12,575 nt of DNA, from positions 1 to 12,575 of the forward strand of contig CAMPKL010000039.1 of NCBI GenBank assembly GCA_946887065.1, written 5' to 3'. The notes under the pieces are model-generated. The model was not told where the DNA came from and ran no database searches. It worked only from the letters and a program-made list of their open reading frames with translations. The stretch is from an uncultured Bryobacterales bacterium. Lineage in GTDB: Bacteria > Acidobacteriota > Terriglobia > Bryobacterales > UBA6623. The stretch's first letter is position 1. Each line of letters begins with the position of its first letter. This document shows positions 1 through 6,249 of this stretch, piece after piece. The position numbers and the translations under genes were made by a program.

Positions 1-455
1 CGGTAGGACTGTGCCATGACGATTCCGGCGATCTTGGCCAGGGCGTAGGGCTCGTTGGTCGGCTCAAGCGGGCCGCTCAGCAGATGCTCCTCTCGAATCG
101 GCTGCGGCGATTCTCGCGGGTAGACGCACGAGGAGCCCAGAAAGGCCAGCTTGGCCGTCCCGTGACGCCAAGCCGAATGCATGACGTTGGTCTGAACAAT
201 CAGATTGTCGTAGATGAATTCAGCGCGACGTGTGTTGTTGGCGTGGATGCCGCCCACGAGAGCGGCCGCAAGAAAAACATAGTCCGGCTTCTCTTGAGAG
301 AAGAACTCGTCAACCTTCGCTTGGTTGCGTAGATCGAGTTCAGCACGAGTTCGGATCAACAGGTTTGAGAAACCTTTGGCGCCCAACCTGCGCACGATCG
401 CTGAGCCAACCATGCCGCGATGACCGGCAACGTAAATCTTCGCGTCTTTGTTCAT
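1..455 (-). CDS. fcl: GDP-L-fucose synthase, 5' part (runs off the window)
   Basis: Not closed by a stop inside the window: about 151 codons read from ATG 455-453 to the window edge, roughly the N-terminal half of a family usually near 310-330 residues. The enzyme is an NADPH-dependent epimerase/reductase that converts GDP-4-keto-6-deoxymannose to GDP-L-fucose in the cytoplasm, for glycan synthesis. Visible are the Rossmann glycine motif AGHRGMVGS (residues 10-18), LVGGIHANN (66-74), the catalytic Ser-Ser-Cys of LGSSCVYP (106-113; Ser108 and Cys110 match E. coli Ser107/Cys109), and the YxxxK pair in [10 protein letters not shown] (Tyr137, Lys141). The start lies only 4 nt after the upstream methyltransferase stop, so the two are probably co-transcribed. 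Whether it belongs functionally to the lasso peptide operon or begins a glycan cluster cannot be decided here. The family assignment is secure from these motifs. Confidence 0.94.
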   Translation of the reverse strand, partial: MNKDAKIYVAGHRGMVGSAIVRRLGAKGFSNLLIRTRAELDLRNQAKVDEFFSQEKPDYVFLAAALVGGIHANNTRRAEFIYDNLIVQTNVMHSAWRHGTAKLAFLGSSCVYPRESPQPIREEHLLSGPLEPTNEPYALAKIAGIVMAQSY

Positions 456-459
456 GGCG

Positions 460-1167
460 TTAGTTCGGCTTCTCAAGCGTCATGATCATGCTCTTCCACA
501 AGTAGGGCGCCCGACCGGCTCCGTCAAATCCGATGACCCTAAATCCCGCCTCCTTGAAAAGCGACTCCAGGGTCGCCCTGGACCAAAACTTAATGTGTCC
601 GTAGTCCCAAAGGGCAGTGAAATGAGCGTCCAACTTGCCCGTCGCCGCAAGAACCAAATTCTTGACGTATCCGTGGTAAGGCGTCGAAATGATCGCTCTT
701 CCCCCTGGGCGCAGCAGTCCAAATAGATTCCTGGCATAAGCCCGCGGGAGGAATACATGCTCCACGACCTCCAGGCTGATCACAACATCCACGGTTCCCC
801 AAAGAGCGTTCGCGCTCAGGTCGGCGGTCAAGTCGGCCGATTGAAACTCGATCTTGGGGTGAGCTCCGCGGGCCTGCTCAAGACCGCTCTCCGATATTTC
901 CAATCCGTGGAGACGGTAACCGCGAGATTGCAACGCGCCCAGTGTCGCGCCGTTGCCGCAGCCGGCATCCAGAAGAAGAGCCGAATCGCGAATGCCCGCG
1001 AGTCGCCGCAACACGACCGGTAGAAGGTAACTCGCCGCGTGGCTCGCCTCAGCGGAGTTCCACTTATATTCTTCAATTTCTCTTAGACTGGGCGCCGGGT
1101 CGACGCCCGGCGATTCTGCGGCGCTTTCGTTCCCGATCGCCGAAATCGAATTTGAAGTTCGGTTCAT
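460..1167 (-). CDS. Class I SAM-dependent methyltransferase (methyltransferase 11/12-like)
   Basis: 235 residues. The fold is a Rossmann-type class I methyltransferase: motif I is LLDAGCGNG (residues 65-73), the acidic end of strand 2 is HGLEIS (87-92), the motif-IV region is [11 protein letters not shown] (128-138), and [13 protein letters not shown] (151-163) follows. The C-terminal part (YHGYVKN, GHIKFWS) resembles methyltransferases commonly seen in surface-glycan and secondary-metabolite loci; the acceptor cannot be read from sequence. Its ATG overlaps the stop of the 48-residue small ORF upstream as ATGA, suggesting translational coupling, and its stop is 4 nt from the GDP-fucose synthase start. 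Two roles are possible: a tailoring enzyme for the lasso peptide, or a sugar methyltransferase working with GDP-fucose synthase. The family is well supported; the substrate is unknown. Confidence 0.86.
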   Translation of the reverse strand: MNRTSNSISAIGNESAAESPGVDPAPSLREIEEYKWNSAEASHAASYLLPVVLRRLAGIRDSALLLDAGCGNGATLGALQSRGYRLHGLEISESGLEQARGAHPKIEFQSADLTADLSANALWGTVDVVISLEVVEHVFLPRAYARNLFGLLRPGGRAIISTPYHGYVKNLVLAATGKLDAHFTALWDYGHIKFWSRATLESLFKEAGFRVIGFDGAGRAPYLWKSMIMTLEKPN

Positions 1168-1310
1168 AGTTGCGAGACGACAAACGGGGTGAAACCGTGC
1201 TTAGAGAGCAATATCTCCTTGCAGGCCGGTTCCACATCGTGGGAATGGAACGGCGTGCGCTCGCAGGCGCCTTCCTGGCCAGTGACGAAAGCGACGTTTG
1301 TCTCAGCCAT
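1164..1310 (-). CDS. Small uncharacterised ORF, 48 aa, coupled to the methyltransferase
   Basis: I recognise no family. ATG 1310-1308 is preceded by a strong Shine-Dalgarno (GAAGGA, 6-nt spacer), and the TGA at 1166-1164 overlaps the next gene's ATG as ATGA. These signals, the same-strand position in an otherwise tightly packed operon and the 208-bp gap it fills are the case for a real gene. The product begins MAETNVAFVTGQEGAC and ends FTPFVVSQL; it has two Cys (16 and 30), two His in FHSHD (21-25) and a third His at 39, and no signal peptide or membrane segment. It lacks the YxxP lasso leader motif, so it is not a second lasso precursor of the usual type. It could be a small accessory protein, a different peptide precursor, a leader ORF controlling the methyltransferase, or the remnant of a larger gene. 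Confidence 0.5.
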   Translation of the reverse strand: MAETNVAFVTGQEGACERTPFHSHDVEPACKEILLSKHGFTPFVVSQL

Positions 1311-1316
1311 GCCTCA

Positions 1317-1322
1317 TCCTTC
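1317..1322 (-). promoter_or_regulatory. Shine-Dalgarno of the 48-aa small ORF
   Basis: On the minus strand GAAGGA lies 6 nt before ATG 1310-1308. It is one of the best ribosome binding sites in the left operon and the main reason to take the small ORF seriously. Confidence 0.55.
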
Positions 1323-1375
1323 AGAGTGAACAGTGTACCAGGGCAGTCCTTCAATCGTGGCGAAATCCTAGCCGC

Positions 1376-2362
1376 CTACACGCTGCTCGGATCGATACGC
1401 GCGGCGGCCTCCCTGAGTTGACGCGGCGAGGGAGCTTCCGTATTGAATGTCGTCTGGCGAAACTGGGCCTTTGTGACGCCGTTTTGGTCCTCAACGTGTG
1501 TGGCCCAACGCCAAACGTAGGAGTCGCCCATCCGGCGCGCTGACAATGCCAATCGCACCGAGTCTTGGAGATGGAGGAAAATCGGATCGGTAAATGGAAA
1601 AAACGAACGCCCGTACACGACCAAGTCAGAGTCCGGGCCACCATCGAAATGTACTTCTTCGTCGAGCCAAGCATCGAACCATACCAGAACCCCGTGGGCT
1701 AACCCTGCCTTCGCGACGGGAAACCGGAGGTCCGCTGAAACGTTTAAGTCCGTGGCTTTTGAGTAGTCGATCTCACACCAAACCATGGGCTCCGTGAGCA
1801 GTTGGTCGCTCGAAATTCGCGGCATCGAACGGGACTCAGTCAGAAAGCGTTGCTGTGCGGACAGGTCTAGCCCGAAATCATCTTGTCTCCAAGGGTGCGT
1901 CAACTCTTGATAAGCTTCAGGCGCACTCACGACGGCAGCGTAAATAACATCTCGTTGAGGGAGTAGCGTTCCGCCTGGCCTGAGCAATCGGGTGCGTGCG
2001 TCGGCGATCGCTTCGATGTGACCCCCAACAAACGGCAGCACGCCGCGCAGATCGGATACGATGACGTCTGCCGGCAGCGGAAGCGTCACATCGAACGACT
2101 TCATCTGCAAGAAAGTAATTCTGTCCGCGTAGCCGTTTGCCTTGGCTAGCGTTCGCCCTACCGCGATCGCTTCGTTCGGCTCGATGGCAAAGACTCTGGA
2201 AGCGCCCAGTTTGCAGGCGATAAGTGCAATCACGCCGCACCCGGCGCCAAGATCCACCACCACCGATCCAGGCTTGATCACGCGCTCGCACGCCCGAATG
2301 TACGCCGACATTCGAACTTCATCGGCCATCATCCACGAGTAGTTCGAAACCGTGTAAGCCAT
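1376..2362 (-). CDS. PRMT/PrmA-like class I methyltransferase in the lasso operon
   Basis: 328 residues from ATG 2362-2360. An in-frame ATG 21 codons earlier (2425) would overlap the kinase gene by 44 bp and adds a low-complexity Arg/Cys-rich stretch, whereas 2362 starts 19 nt after the kinase stop and just ahead of the conserved NYSWMMADEVRMSAY (residues 7-21), so 2362 is preferred. The MMAD-R-AY segment, motif I VVDLGAGCG (35-43), FAIEPN (58-63), the SDLRGVLP loop (103-110) and HGVLVWFD (223-230) are the layout of protein-arginine-methyltransferase-like enzymes. The loop that carries a Glu in classical PRMTs has Asp here (SDLRG for SE-MG). The enzyme should transfer a methyl group from SAM; the target is not known. 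Its place directly downstream of the precursor and kinase suggests a peptide-tailoring role, which is inference. Confidence 0.82.
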   Translation of the reverse strand: MAYTVSNYSWMMADEVRMSAYIRACERVIKPGSVVVDLGAGCGVIALIACKLGASRVFAIEPNEAIAVGRTLAKANGYADRITFLQMKSFDVTLPLPADVIVSDLRGVLPFVGGHIEAIADARTRLLRPGGTLLPQRDVIYAAVVSAPEAYQELTHPWRQDDFGLDLSAQQRFLTESRSMPRISSDQLLTEPMVWCEIDYSKATDLNVSADLRFPVAKAGLAHGVLVWFDAWLDEEVHFDGGPDSDLVVYGRSFFPFTDPIFLHLQDSVRLALSARRMGDSYVWRWATHVEDQNGVTKAQFRQTTFNTEAPSPRQLREAAARIDPSSV

Positions 2363-2381
2363 GCCTCGATTTCTAGAGCGG

Positions 2382-3326
2382 TCACGCGTGCAGGCTACAG
2401 TCGCGGATGCGCATTGCCGCTTCACGAAGGCCAGTTGCGCCCTTAGGATATTCGATCCGATACACGACCGCTTGCTCTACTACGTCAGCGATCTGGCTAA
2501 ACACTCGCGAGGTTGTTGGCCGATCACGCTTTCGTACTAAGAGCGCATTGCGAAATAGCTCGGCCGCCGCGGCGTGCGAGGTCAGCCGCTTAATCGTGAC
2601 TCGTCGGTCCGGGTCGTCCGAAGGAGCGAGAGCGTAGAAGATCTTGGGCGGCTCCAAAGAAGTCGACCAATGCTCGTCCGGCGGGTGAATTTGGTATTTT
2701 CCATTCGATAACTGAACGAAAGAGCTTGTACGCTGCGAAGCGATCAGTTTTAACGAATCTGGCCAGAGTCGTATGTTTCGGGGGCCAGGATGAACAGTGA
2801 GGATTCCGTCCTGCCGGTCCAATGCCAAGTAGTCGTCTGAAAACGCCAAGAAACCGTGATCGATTAGAGCCGCTAAGAGAGTCGACTTACCCGTACCTGA
2901 TGGGCCGAGAAGACCTATTAGAGAACCGCCAGACAGAACTGCTCCAGCCGCGTGCAGCACCAGACTGCCCCTATCTGCCGCGATCATCGGAATGACCTGC
3001 CCCAGCAACAATTGCGACAGGTTGCGGAACGGCAAATTCGCCTCAGGAATGACATCAAGGGTAAGAGCGCCGCGGTCATACAGAATGTCCGCTTGCTCTC
3101 GATACCGGAAGAGCAGGCCCCGAGGCGTCGAGTAAACCTCTAGCGCCGGGCGAATGGCGGGCCACGACCAAAGCCTGGCGCCGTCGATGGTCTTACTGCG
3201 TGCGAGTCCGGGCCGGATGGTCAGACGTAATGGCCCGCTGCCCGCAGCCGAGCCAGTACGCTCAAGTTCGACGTCGCTGAGTACGCTTACGCCGAACGGG
3301 CTGCACTTGAATCGCGGCGACAACAA
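2382..3326 (-). CDS. HPr-kinase-like protein of a lasso peptide cluster (K)
   Basis: About 314 residues. It has the HPr kinase/phosphorylase C-terminal core seen in lasso clusters: SLVLHAAGAV (121-130), Walker A GPSGTGKST (141-149) and the acidic FSDDYLAL (162-169). The N-terminal FGVSVLSDVEL (11-21) matches the usual 'FG--I-S---L' opening of these stand-alone lasso kinases. Known relatives in paeninodin-type clusters phosphorylate the C-terminal Ser side chain of the precursor with ATP. No ATG exists in this frame; the codon at 3326-3324 is TTG, followed by another TTG, and the frame stays open to a TGA at 3416-3414, so the exact start is uncertain. It lies 95 nt after the precursor stop and its own stop is 19 nt before the PRMT-like gene. 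The family is firm; phosphorylation of this particular peptide is inferred and is questioned in the findings. Confidence 0.86.
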   Translation of the reverse strand: MLSPRFKCSPFGVSVLSDVELERTGSAAGSGPLRLTIRPGLARSKTIDGARLWSWPAIRPALEVYSTPRGLLFRYREQADILYDRGALTLDVIPEANLPFRNLSQLLLGQVIPMIAADRGSLVLHAAGAVLSGGSLIGLLGPSGTGKSTLLAALIDHGFLAFSDDYLALDRQDGILTVHPGPRNIRLWPDSLKLIASQRTSSFVQLSNGKYQIHPPDEHWSTSLEPPKIFYALAPSDDPDRRVTIKRLTSHAAAAELFRNALLVRKRDRPTTSRVFSQIADVVEQAVVYRIEYPKGATGLREAAMRIRDCSLHA

Positions 3327-3421
3327 ATAGATCGAGCACCGAAAGGGCCTTATAACTTTATGCTGACTGAGTGGGAGCGAAGTCGACTCAAGCCATGTTT
3401 TGGCAAGAATGTCTCAGTGAA
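3327..3421 (-). other. 95-nt gap between precursor and kinase genes
   Basis: This is the largest gap between recognised genes within the lasso block. On the minus strand it contains an AT-rich patch (ATAAAGTTATAAG, about 3350-3362) but no well-spaced -35 element. There is a weak stem possibility (TGAGT...ACTCA, about 3366-3388) but no T-tract, so I do not call a promoter or a terminator. The kinase reading frame is open through 3327-3413 without an ATG. Such a gap often lets the precursor be expressed more strongly than the enzymes; that is inference. Confidence 0.3.
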
Positions 3422-3568
3422 CTAAATGGTCTTTCCGCCCCTGTCGGAGCCGCCCATGTCGTTCGTCAGCGCTGAAATACCGCCTTGGGCAAGTTGCGAC
3501 ACGGAGCCATACTGGATGAGTTTCGGAGCCTTATAGGGACGACGCTCAGTCTTAGCAGGAGTTGGCAT
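3422..3568 (-). CDS. Lasso peptide precursor (A), 48 aa
   Basis: A small gene between cyclase and kinase, ATG 3568-3566 to TAG 3424-3422. The leader carries the lasso motif YKAPKL (12-17), then YGSVSQL (20-26). If the cut falls after Gln28, Tyr, Pro and Leu sit at -17, -14 and -12, the register I recall for characterised YxxP leaders, and SQLAQ|GG aligns with SQLTK|GG of microcin J25. The predicted core is 20 residues: ring segment GGISALTND and tail MGGSDRGGKTI. Gly1 would be linked to Asp9 in a nine-residue ring. The conserved Thr at -2 is Ala27 here. The core has no aromatic residue and no Cys; Arg15 and Lys18 are the bulkiest tail residues. A cut one residue later would give Gly1-Asp8. 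No clear Shine-Dalgarno precedes the ATG, which is 24 nt after the cyclase stop. By hand, the unmodified lasso of the 20-residue core is about 1887.91 Da monoisotopic. Confidence 0.87.
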   Translation of the reverse strand: MPTPAKTERRPYKAPKLIQYGSVSQLAQGGISALTNDMGGSDRGGKTI

Positions 3569-3592
3569 GGGCGCACTGTTCGCGTGAGTATA

Positions 3593-5467
3593 TCACGACA
3601 GACCGCGGAGCCAAAGGTCCAGCCCGCGGGCCTGCCATAAGGCCCATGTCGAAGGCCCTTGGCTCGGCTGCTCGTCCCATCCCGCCGTTTCGTACCGTCG
3701 GCACGCAGCAGCTAAGGCGCCGGGGCGAAGAGCGGCTTCTAGCTGGCGCGGGAGGTCTCGAAACACCTGGGATCCCCCATGCGCCGCCAAGGTGCCGGAC
3801 ACCATATGGTTGAAGATCGCTTTGTCGTAGCGGTTACGAATTGGCTCCGGCAGGACGCCCCTCATAGCCTCCCGCAGCATCCGCTTTCCATGCCCGTCTC
3901 GCCAGTGCTCGCGCCCTGGCACGGATAAGCAGTATTCGGCGATTCTCCTATCCCAAAACGGGTGCCGATAGACGACGCCTACCTCCGCCATGGCCTGATC
4001 TTCGCTCTCGAGAGCCCGCACGGTATCGGGGTCAAACGCCCAGGCGATCCGTTGGGTCCGTGCATAGCTGCCGCAGTCGATGGCGAGCTTCTCCTGGTGT
4101 CGCCGTCTCTCCAGAACCGCCCACTCAACTGAAGGGGCCAACCAGTTCATCCGGTGATGCCCACGCAGGGCTGCCCACGCCCGTTGCGTCGACTTCGGCA
4201 TCAAGGGCTTAACGCCATGGCGCAGAGCCAACCGAAAGACAGATCCTCGACCCAACCTTCCCTCCTGTCTTAACGCAGCGAGAAAGGCGAGAACTCGACC
4301 ATCCGCGAGAAGATCCGTGTACTCGGATTCAAGGCCTCGCATCAATTCGTCTCCGCCGAAGCCGGTCATCACAACCCGGATGCCCTTGAATAGGTGACGG
4401 AACGAGGTGTACGAAGCTGCCGAGCCGTTCGGATAGCCAGGGAAATTCGCTGAGCGTCTGGCCAAACGGAGATAGGTCTCCGTGGCGGCCGGCACGGATG
4501 TTATCTGGGCGGCTGGGAGCTCCCATTTCTGGACGACCGTACGGATATAGCTGCTCTCATCGCAGGCCAACCCAGGGAAAACTTCGCTGATCGCTTTGAG
4601 CCCCCCCTGCCCCTCGGTCTGATCCCGGAAATAGGCTTGGGCGGTAGAGGCAACCGCGGCCGAATCTAATCCTCCGCTCAGCAAGACGCCGACTCCGCCC
4701 GACGATCTGAGGCGAACTCGCACGGACTCCTTGAATATTTCAAGGAACCGTTCGGCATAGTCAGCGTGGGTCGAATAGCGAACGTCGGGAAGATCGGCGG
4801 GGCTCCAGAAGCGGCTCTTCCTCACGCCCCCTTGGTCAACGACCAGTTGCCTGCCTGGTTCGAGTCTGAAGATGTTGGCGTAAAGCGTTTCGTCCAAGCT
4901 GGAAATCAGGCCGCTCAGATGTTCCCCAATCATGCTGTCGTTGGGCCGCATGAGGACGTCAGGATGTGAATGGAAAGCGATCAGTTCCGATGCCCAAACA
5001 AAACGGCCTCCGCCGTGGTAGTAGAACAACGGTCTGATTCCCGCGTAGTCTCGGGCGCAGTACAGTCGCTTTTTTGTGCCGTTCCATATGACGAGGCCGA
5101 AGTCGCCGACGATATGGGCGGCGCAGTCTTCGCCCCAGGCTTGATAAGCGCGCAATGCCAGTTCGGCATCCGAATCGTTGCGCAGCGTTCGACCTGTCGA
5201 TTCGATCACGCTGGTCAGGTCTTCGCGATTATCGACCCGTCCATCCATGCTGAGCCAAATGCTTCCGGACTCGTCCGACCAAGGCTGCTGTTCGTGAACG
5301 GATTCCGGCGTCTCGTGGAAAGCCGTGTGGACAAGGGCGATCGGTCCGCCGACATACGCGCCGCCGCCGTGCGGTCCGCGATGGGTGAGGGACTTTGCCA
5401 TCCGCTCAAGCACGGCGCGGTCGGCGGGATCTCCGTTGAGGTTCCAGAAGCCGGCGATGCCGCTCAT
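3593..5467 (-). CDS. Lasso peptide macrolactam cyclase, asparagine-synthetase-like (C)
   Basis: 624 residues from ATG 5467-5465, whose ATGA overlaps the B2 stop. An in-frame start at 5554 would add 29 residues inside B2 and misplace the domain start, so it is rejected. The N-terminal glutaminase-like domain (about 1-210) opens MSGIAGFWN: the Cys2 nucleophile of true glutamine-dependent AsnB is Ser, as expected for an enzyme that needs no ammonia. The C-terminal synthetase domain has the PP-loop LLSGGLDSA (262-270), TGFGGDELM (368-376), YRHPFWDRRIAEYCLSVPG (500-518) and IRNRYDKAIF (543-552). Family knowledge: it adenylates the Asp/Glu side chain of the core and joins it to the Gly1 amine in the prefolded peptide. 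The precursor lies 24 nt downstream. Family and role are secure given the B1, B2 and A neighbours. Confidence 0.95.
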   Translation of the reverse strand: MSGIAGFWNLNGDPADRAVLERMAKSLTHRGPHGGGAYVGGPIALVHTAFHETPESVHEQQPWSDESGSIWLSMDGRVDNREDLTSVIESTGRTLRNDSDAELALRAYQAWGEDCAAHIVGDFGLVIWNGTKKRLYCARDYAGIRPLFYYHGGGRFVWASELIAFHSHPDVLMRPNDSMIGEHLSGLISSLDETLYANIFRLEPGRQLVVDQGGVRKSRFWSPADLPDVRYSTHADYAERFLEIFKESVRVRLRSSGGVGVLLSGGLDSAAVASTAQAYFRDQTEGQGGLKAISEVFPGLACDESSYIRTVVQKWELPAAQITSVPAATETYLRLARRSANFPGYPNGSAASYTSFRHLFKGIRVVMTGFGGDELMRGLESEYTDLLADGRVLAFLAALRQEGRLGRGSVFRLALRHGVKPLMPKSTQRAWAALRGHHRMNWLAPSVEWAVLERRRHQEKLAIDCGSYARTQRIAWAFDPDTVRALESEDQAMAEVGVVYRHPFWDRRIAEYCLSVPGREHWRDGHGKRMLREAMRGVLPEPIRNRYDKAIFNHMVSGTLAAHGGSQVFRDLPRQLEAALRPGALAAACRRYETAGWDEQPSQGPSTWALWQARGLDLWLRGLS

Positions 5468-5913
5468 GCCGAAGTTCGGGGGCGCCGGGCGTCTGTTAGA
5501 CCAAATTCGTTCTGGACCGAGTGCGGCTCGCCCACCGCCTGCCCCGCGACACAAACCCAGGCATGCGCCTGGAAGGCATTCCCAGGCCGGGCGCCCAGGT
5601 GAACTTGTGAAGGAATTCCCGCCTTTTTGAGCAGCGCGTCAATTACGACCGCGCGATGCAGGCAGTGCAGCCTCATCGGCAGTCGACGGCTCAAGGCGCC
5701 AACCACTTGCGCTAATCGAGAGGCGAATTCCGTCGTTTCGACCGGCGAAGGAGATCGACTCCACCAAGGAGCGGCTTTTGAGACGATCCGCGCGCCTCTC
5801 CGATAGCCCAGCAATGCGATCGCCACGCGAGACGCGGGCAGCAGCAAAAGGCTTGCTCCGGCGGCGGACCAGTCCTGCAATGACAGCTCCGTCACGGACA
5901 GCCTATTCGCCAC
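5464..5913 (-). CDS. Lasso peptide leader protease (B2), transglutaminase-like
   Basis: 149 residues from a GTG at 5913-5911, chosen because GAGG lies 6 nt upstream, the overlap with B1 is then only 11 nt, and the length fits stand-alone B2 proteins (about 140-150). An upstream start at 6039 would run mostly inside B1. The protein removes the leader from the precursor, exposing Gly1 for ring closure. The Cys-protease core is visible: Cys84 in RLHCLHRAVVIDALLKKAGI (81-100) and His117 in FQAHAWVCVAGQAVGE (114-129). The third catalytic residue, usually Asp 12 positions after the His (McjB His182/Asp194), is Glu129 here. A hydrophobic stretch near 19-36 is typical of the N-terminal part of the family. 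Its TGA overlaps the cyclase ATG, indicating coupled translation. Confidence 0.92.
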   Translation of the reverse strand: MANRLSVTELSLQDWSAAGASLLLLPASRVAIALLGYRRGARIVSKAAPWWSRSPSPVETTEFASRLAQVVGALSRRLPMRLHCLHRAVVIDALLKKAGIPSQVHLGARPGNAFQAHAWVCVAGQAVGEPHSVQNEFGLTDARRPRTSA

Positions 5914-6190
5914 TGCGTACCTCGACCAGGCCCTTTTCCTGAAGTCTACTGACGAACTCCGAGATATCGGCCCGGAGTTCGGATTCCTCGACTTCAAATT
6001 CTTGCGAAAGCTTTTTAATCGCAATCCCCACCGTCTCACTCTCCGTCAAGGCAAGCCAGATGGTGGTTCCGGAGTCGTTGAGTCCGAAGTAGATCTCCGT
6101 ATCGAGGTTCAGGATGACGGCTTCGCCATCGACATCCCGGAAGAGGACATCCTCGCACGGTCGGACCAAGGCGTTGTCAGCGAGTGCCAT
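5903..6190 (-). CDS. RRE / PqqD-like leader-binding protein (B1)
   Basis: 95 residues, the usual length of a stand-alone RiPP recognition element of the PqqD family. The fold signature is present: a beta-hairpin with DVLFRDVDGEAVILNLDTEIYFGLNDSGTTIW (14-45), then helices with KKLSQEFEVEESELRADISEFVSRLQEKGLVEV (59-91). The conserved N-L-T-Y--LN--G---W pattern is the standard PqqD-like stretch. B1 binds the YxxP part of the precursor leader and presents it to B2. It is the first gene of the leftward block; its ATG at 6190-6188 faces the divergent nucleotidyltransferase across 59 bp. B1 and B2 are separate genes here, unlike the fused B protein of many proteobacterial clusters. Confidence 0.93.
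   Translation of the reverse strand: MALADNALVRPCEDVLFRDVDGEAVILNLDTEIYFGLNDSGTTIWLALTESETVGIAIKKLSQEFEVEESELRADISEFVSRLQEKGLVEVRSGE
5920..5923 (-). promoter_or_regulatory. Shine-Dalgarno deciding the B2 GTG start
   Basis: GAGG on the minus strand, 6 nt before GTG 5913-5911 and inside the end of B1. It supports the GTG over upstream ATG codons that would give a long overlap. Confidence 0.55.
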
Positions 6191-6249
6191 ACTCGGTACC
6201 CTGCCAGTTTACCGGCCCTGATCGGATTTGCGCCACGCGTGGAAGAATA
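6191..6249. promoter_or_regulatory. 59-bp divergent intergenic region (lasso operon / nucleotidyltransferase)
   Basis: This short gap must serve as the 5' flank of both the leftward lasso operon and the rightward nucleotidyltransferase unless transcription starts inside the genes. I cannot find a convincing -35/-10 pair on either strand. It contains a perfect 10-bp palindrome, CCACGCGTGG (6233-6242), touching the nucleotidyltransferase ribosome binding site, and GGTACC (6195-6200). The palindrome could be an operator half-site, but short GC palindromes occur by chance. Shared regulation of both units is inferred from geometry only. Confidence 0.4.

Noticed and set aside
1164..1310. Second lasso precursor
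   Set aside because: The 48-residue product lacks a YxxP leader motif and a Gly followed 7-8 residues later by Asp/Glu in a plausible leader/core layout.
1073..1354. 93-codon minus-strand frame overlapping the second methyltransferase
   Set aside because: It has a long overlap with a well-supported gene and no motif; the 48-codon frame at 1164-1310 has better start and stop signals.
3593..5467. Housekeeping asparagine synthetase (asnB)
   Set aside because: The glutaminase nucleophile Cys2 is Ser, and the gene overlaps a lasso B2 gene and precedes a YxxP precursor, so the lasso cyclase role fits better.
5468..5554. 29-residue N-terminal extension of the cyclase
   Set aside because: The glutaminase-like domain begins at MSGIAGF, and ATG 5467 overlaps the B2 stop as ATGA; the extension is B2 coding sequence read in another frame.
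4970..5602. 210-codon plus-strand open frame
   Set aside because: It is antisense to the cyclase and B2 genes, which have clear motifs; the frame shows no family motif and no ribosome binding site.
5464..6039. Longer B2 reading starting at 6039
   Set aside because: The extra 42 residues are encoded inside B1 in another frame, are Arg/Ser-rich without conservation, and a GTG with a good Shine-Dalgarno lies at 5913.
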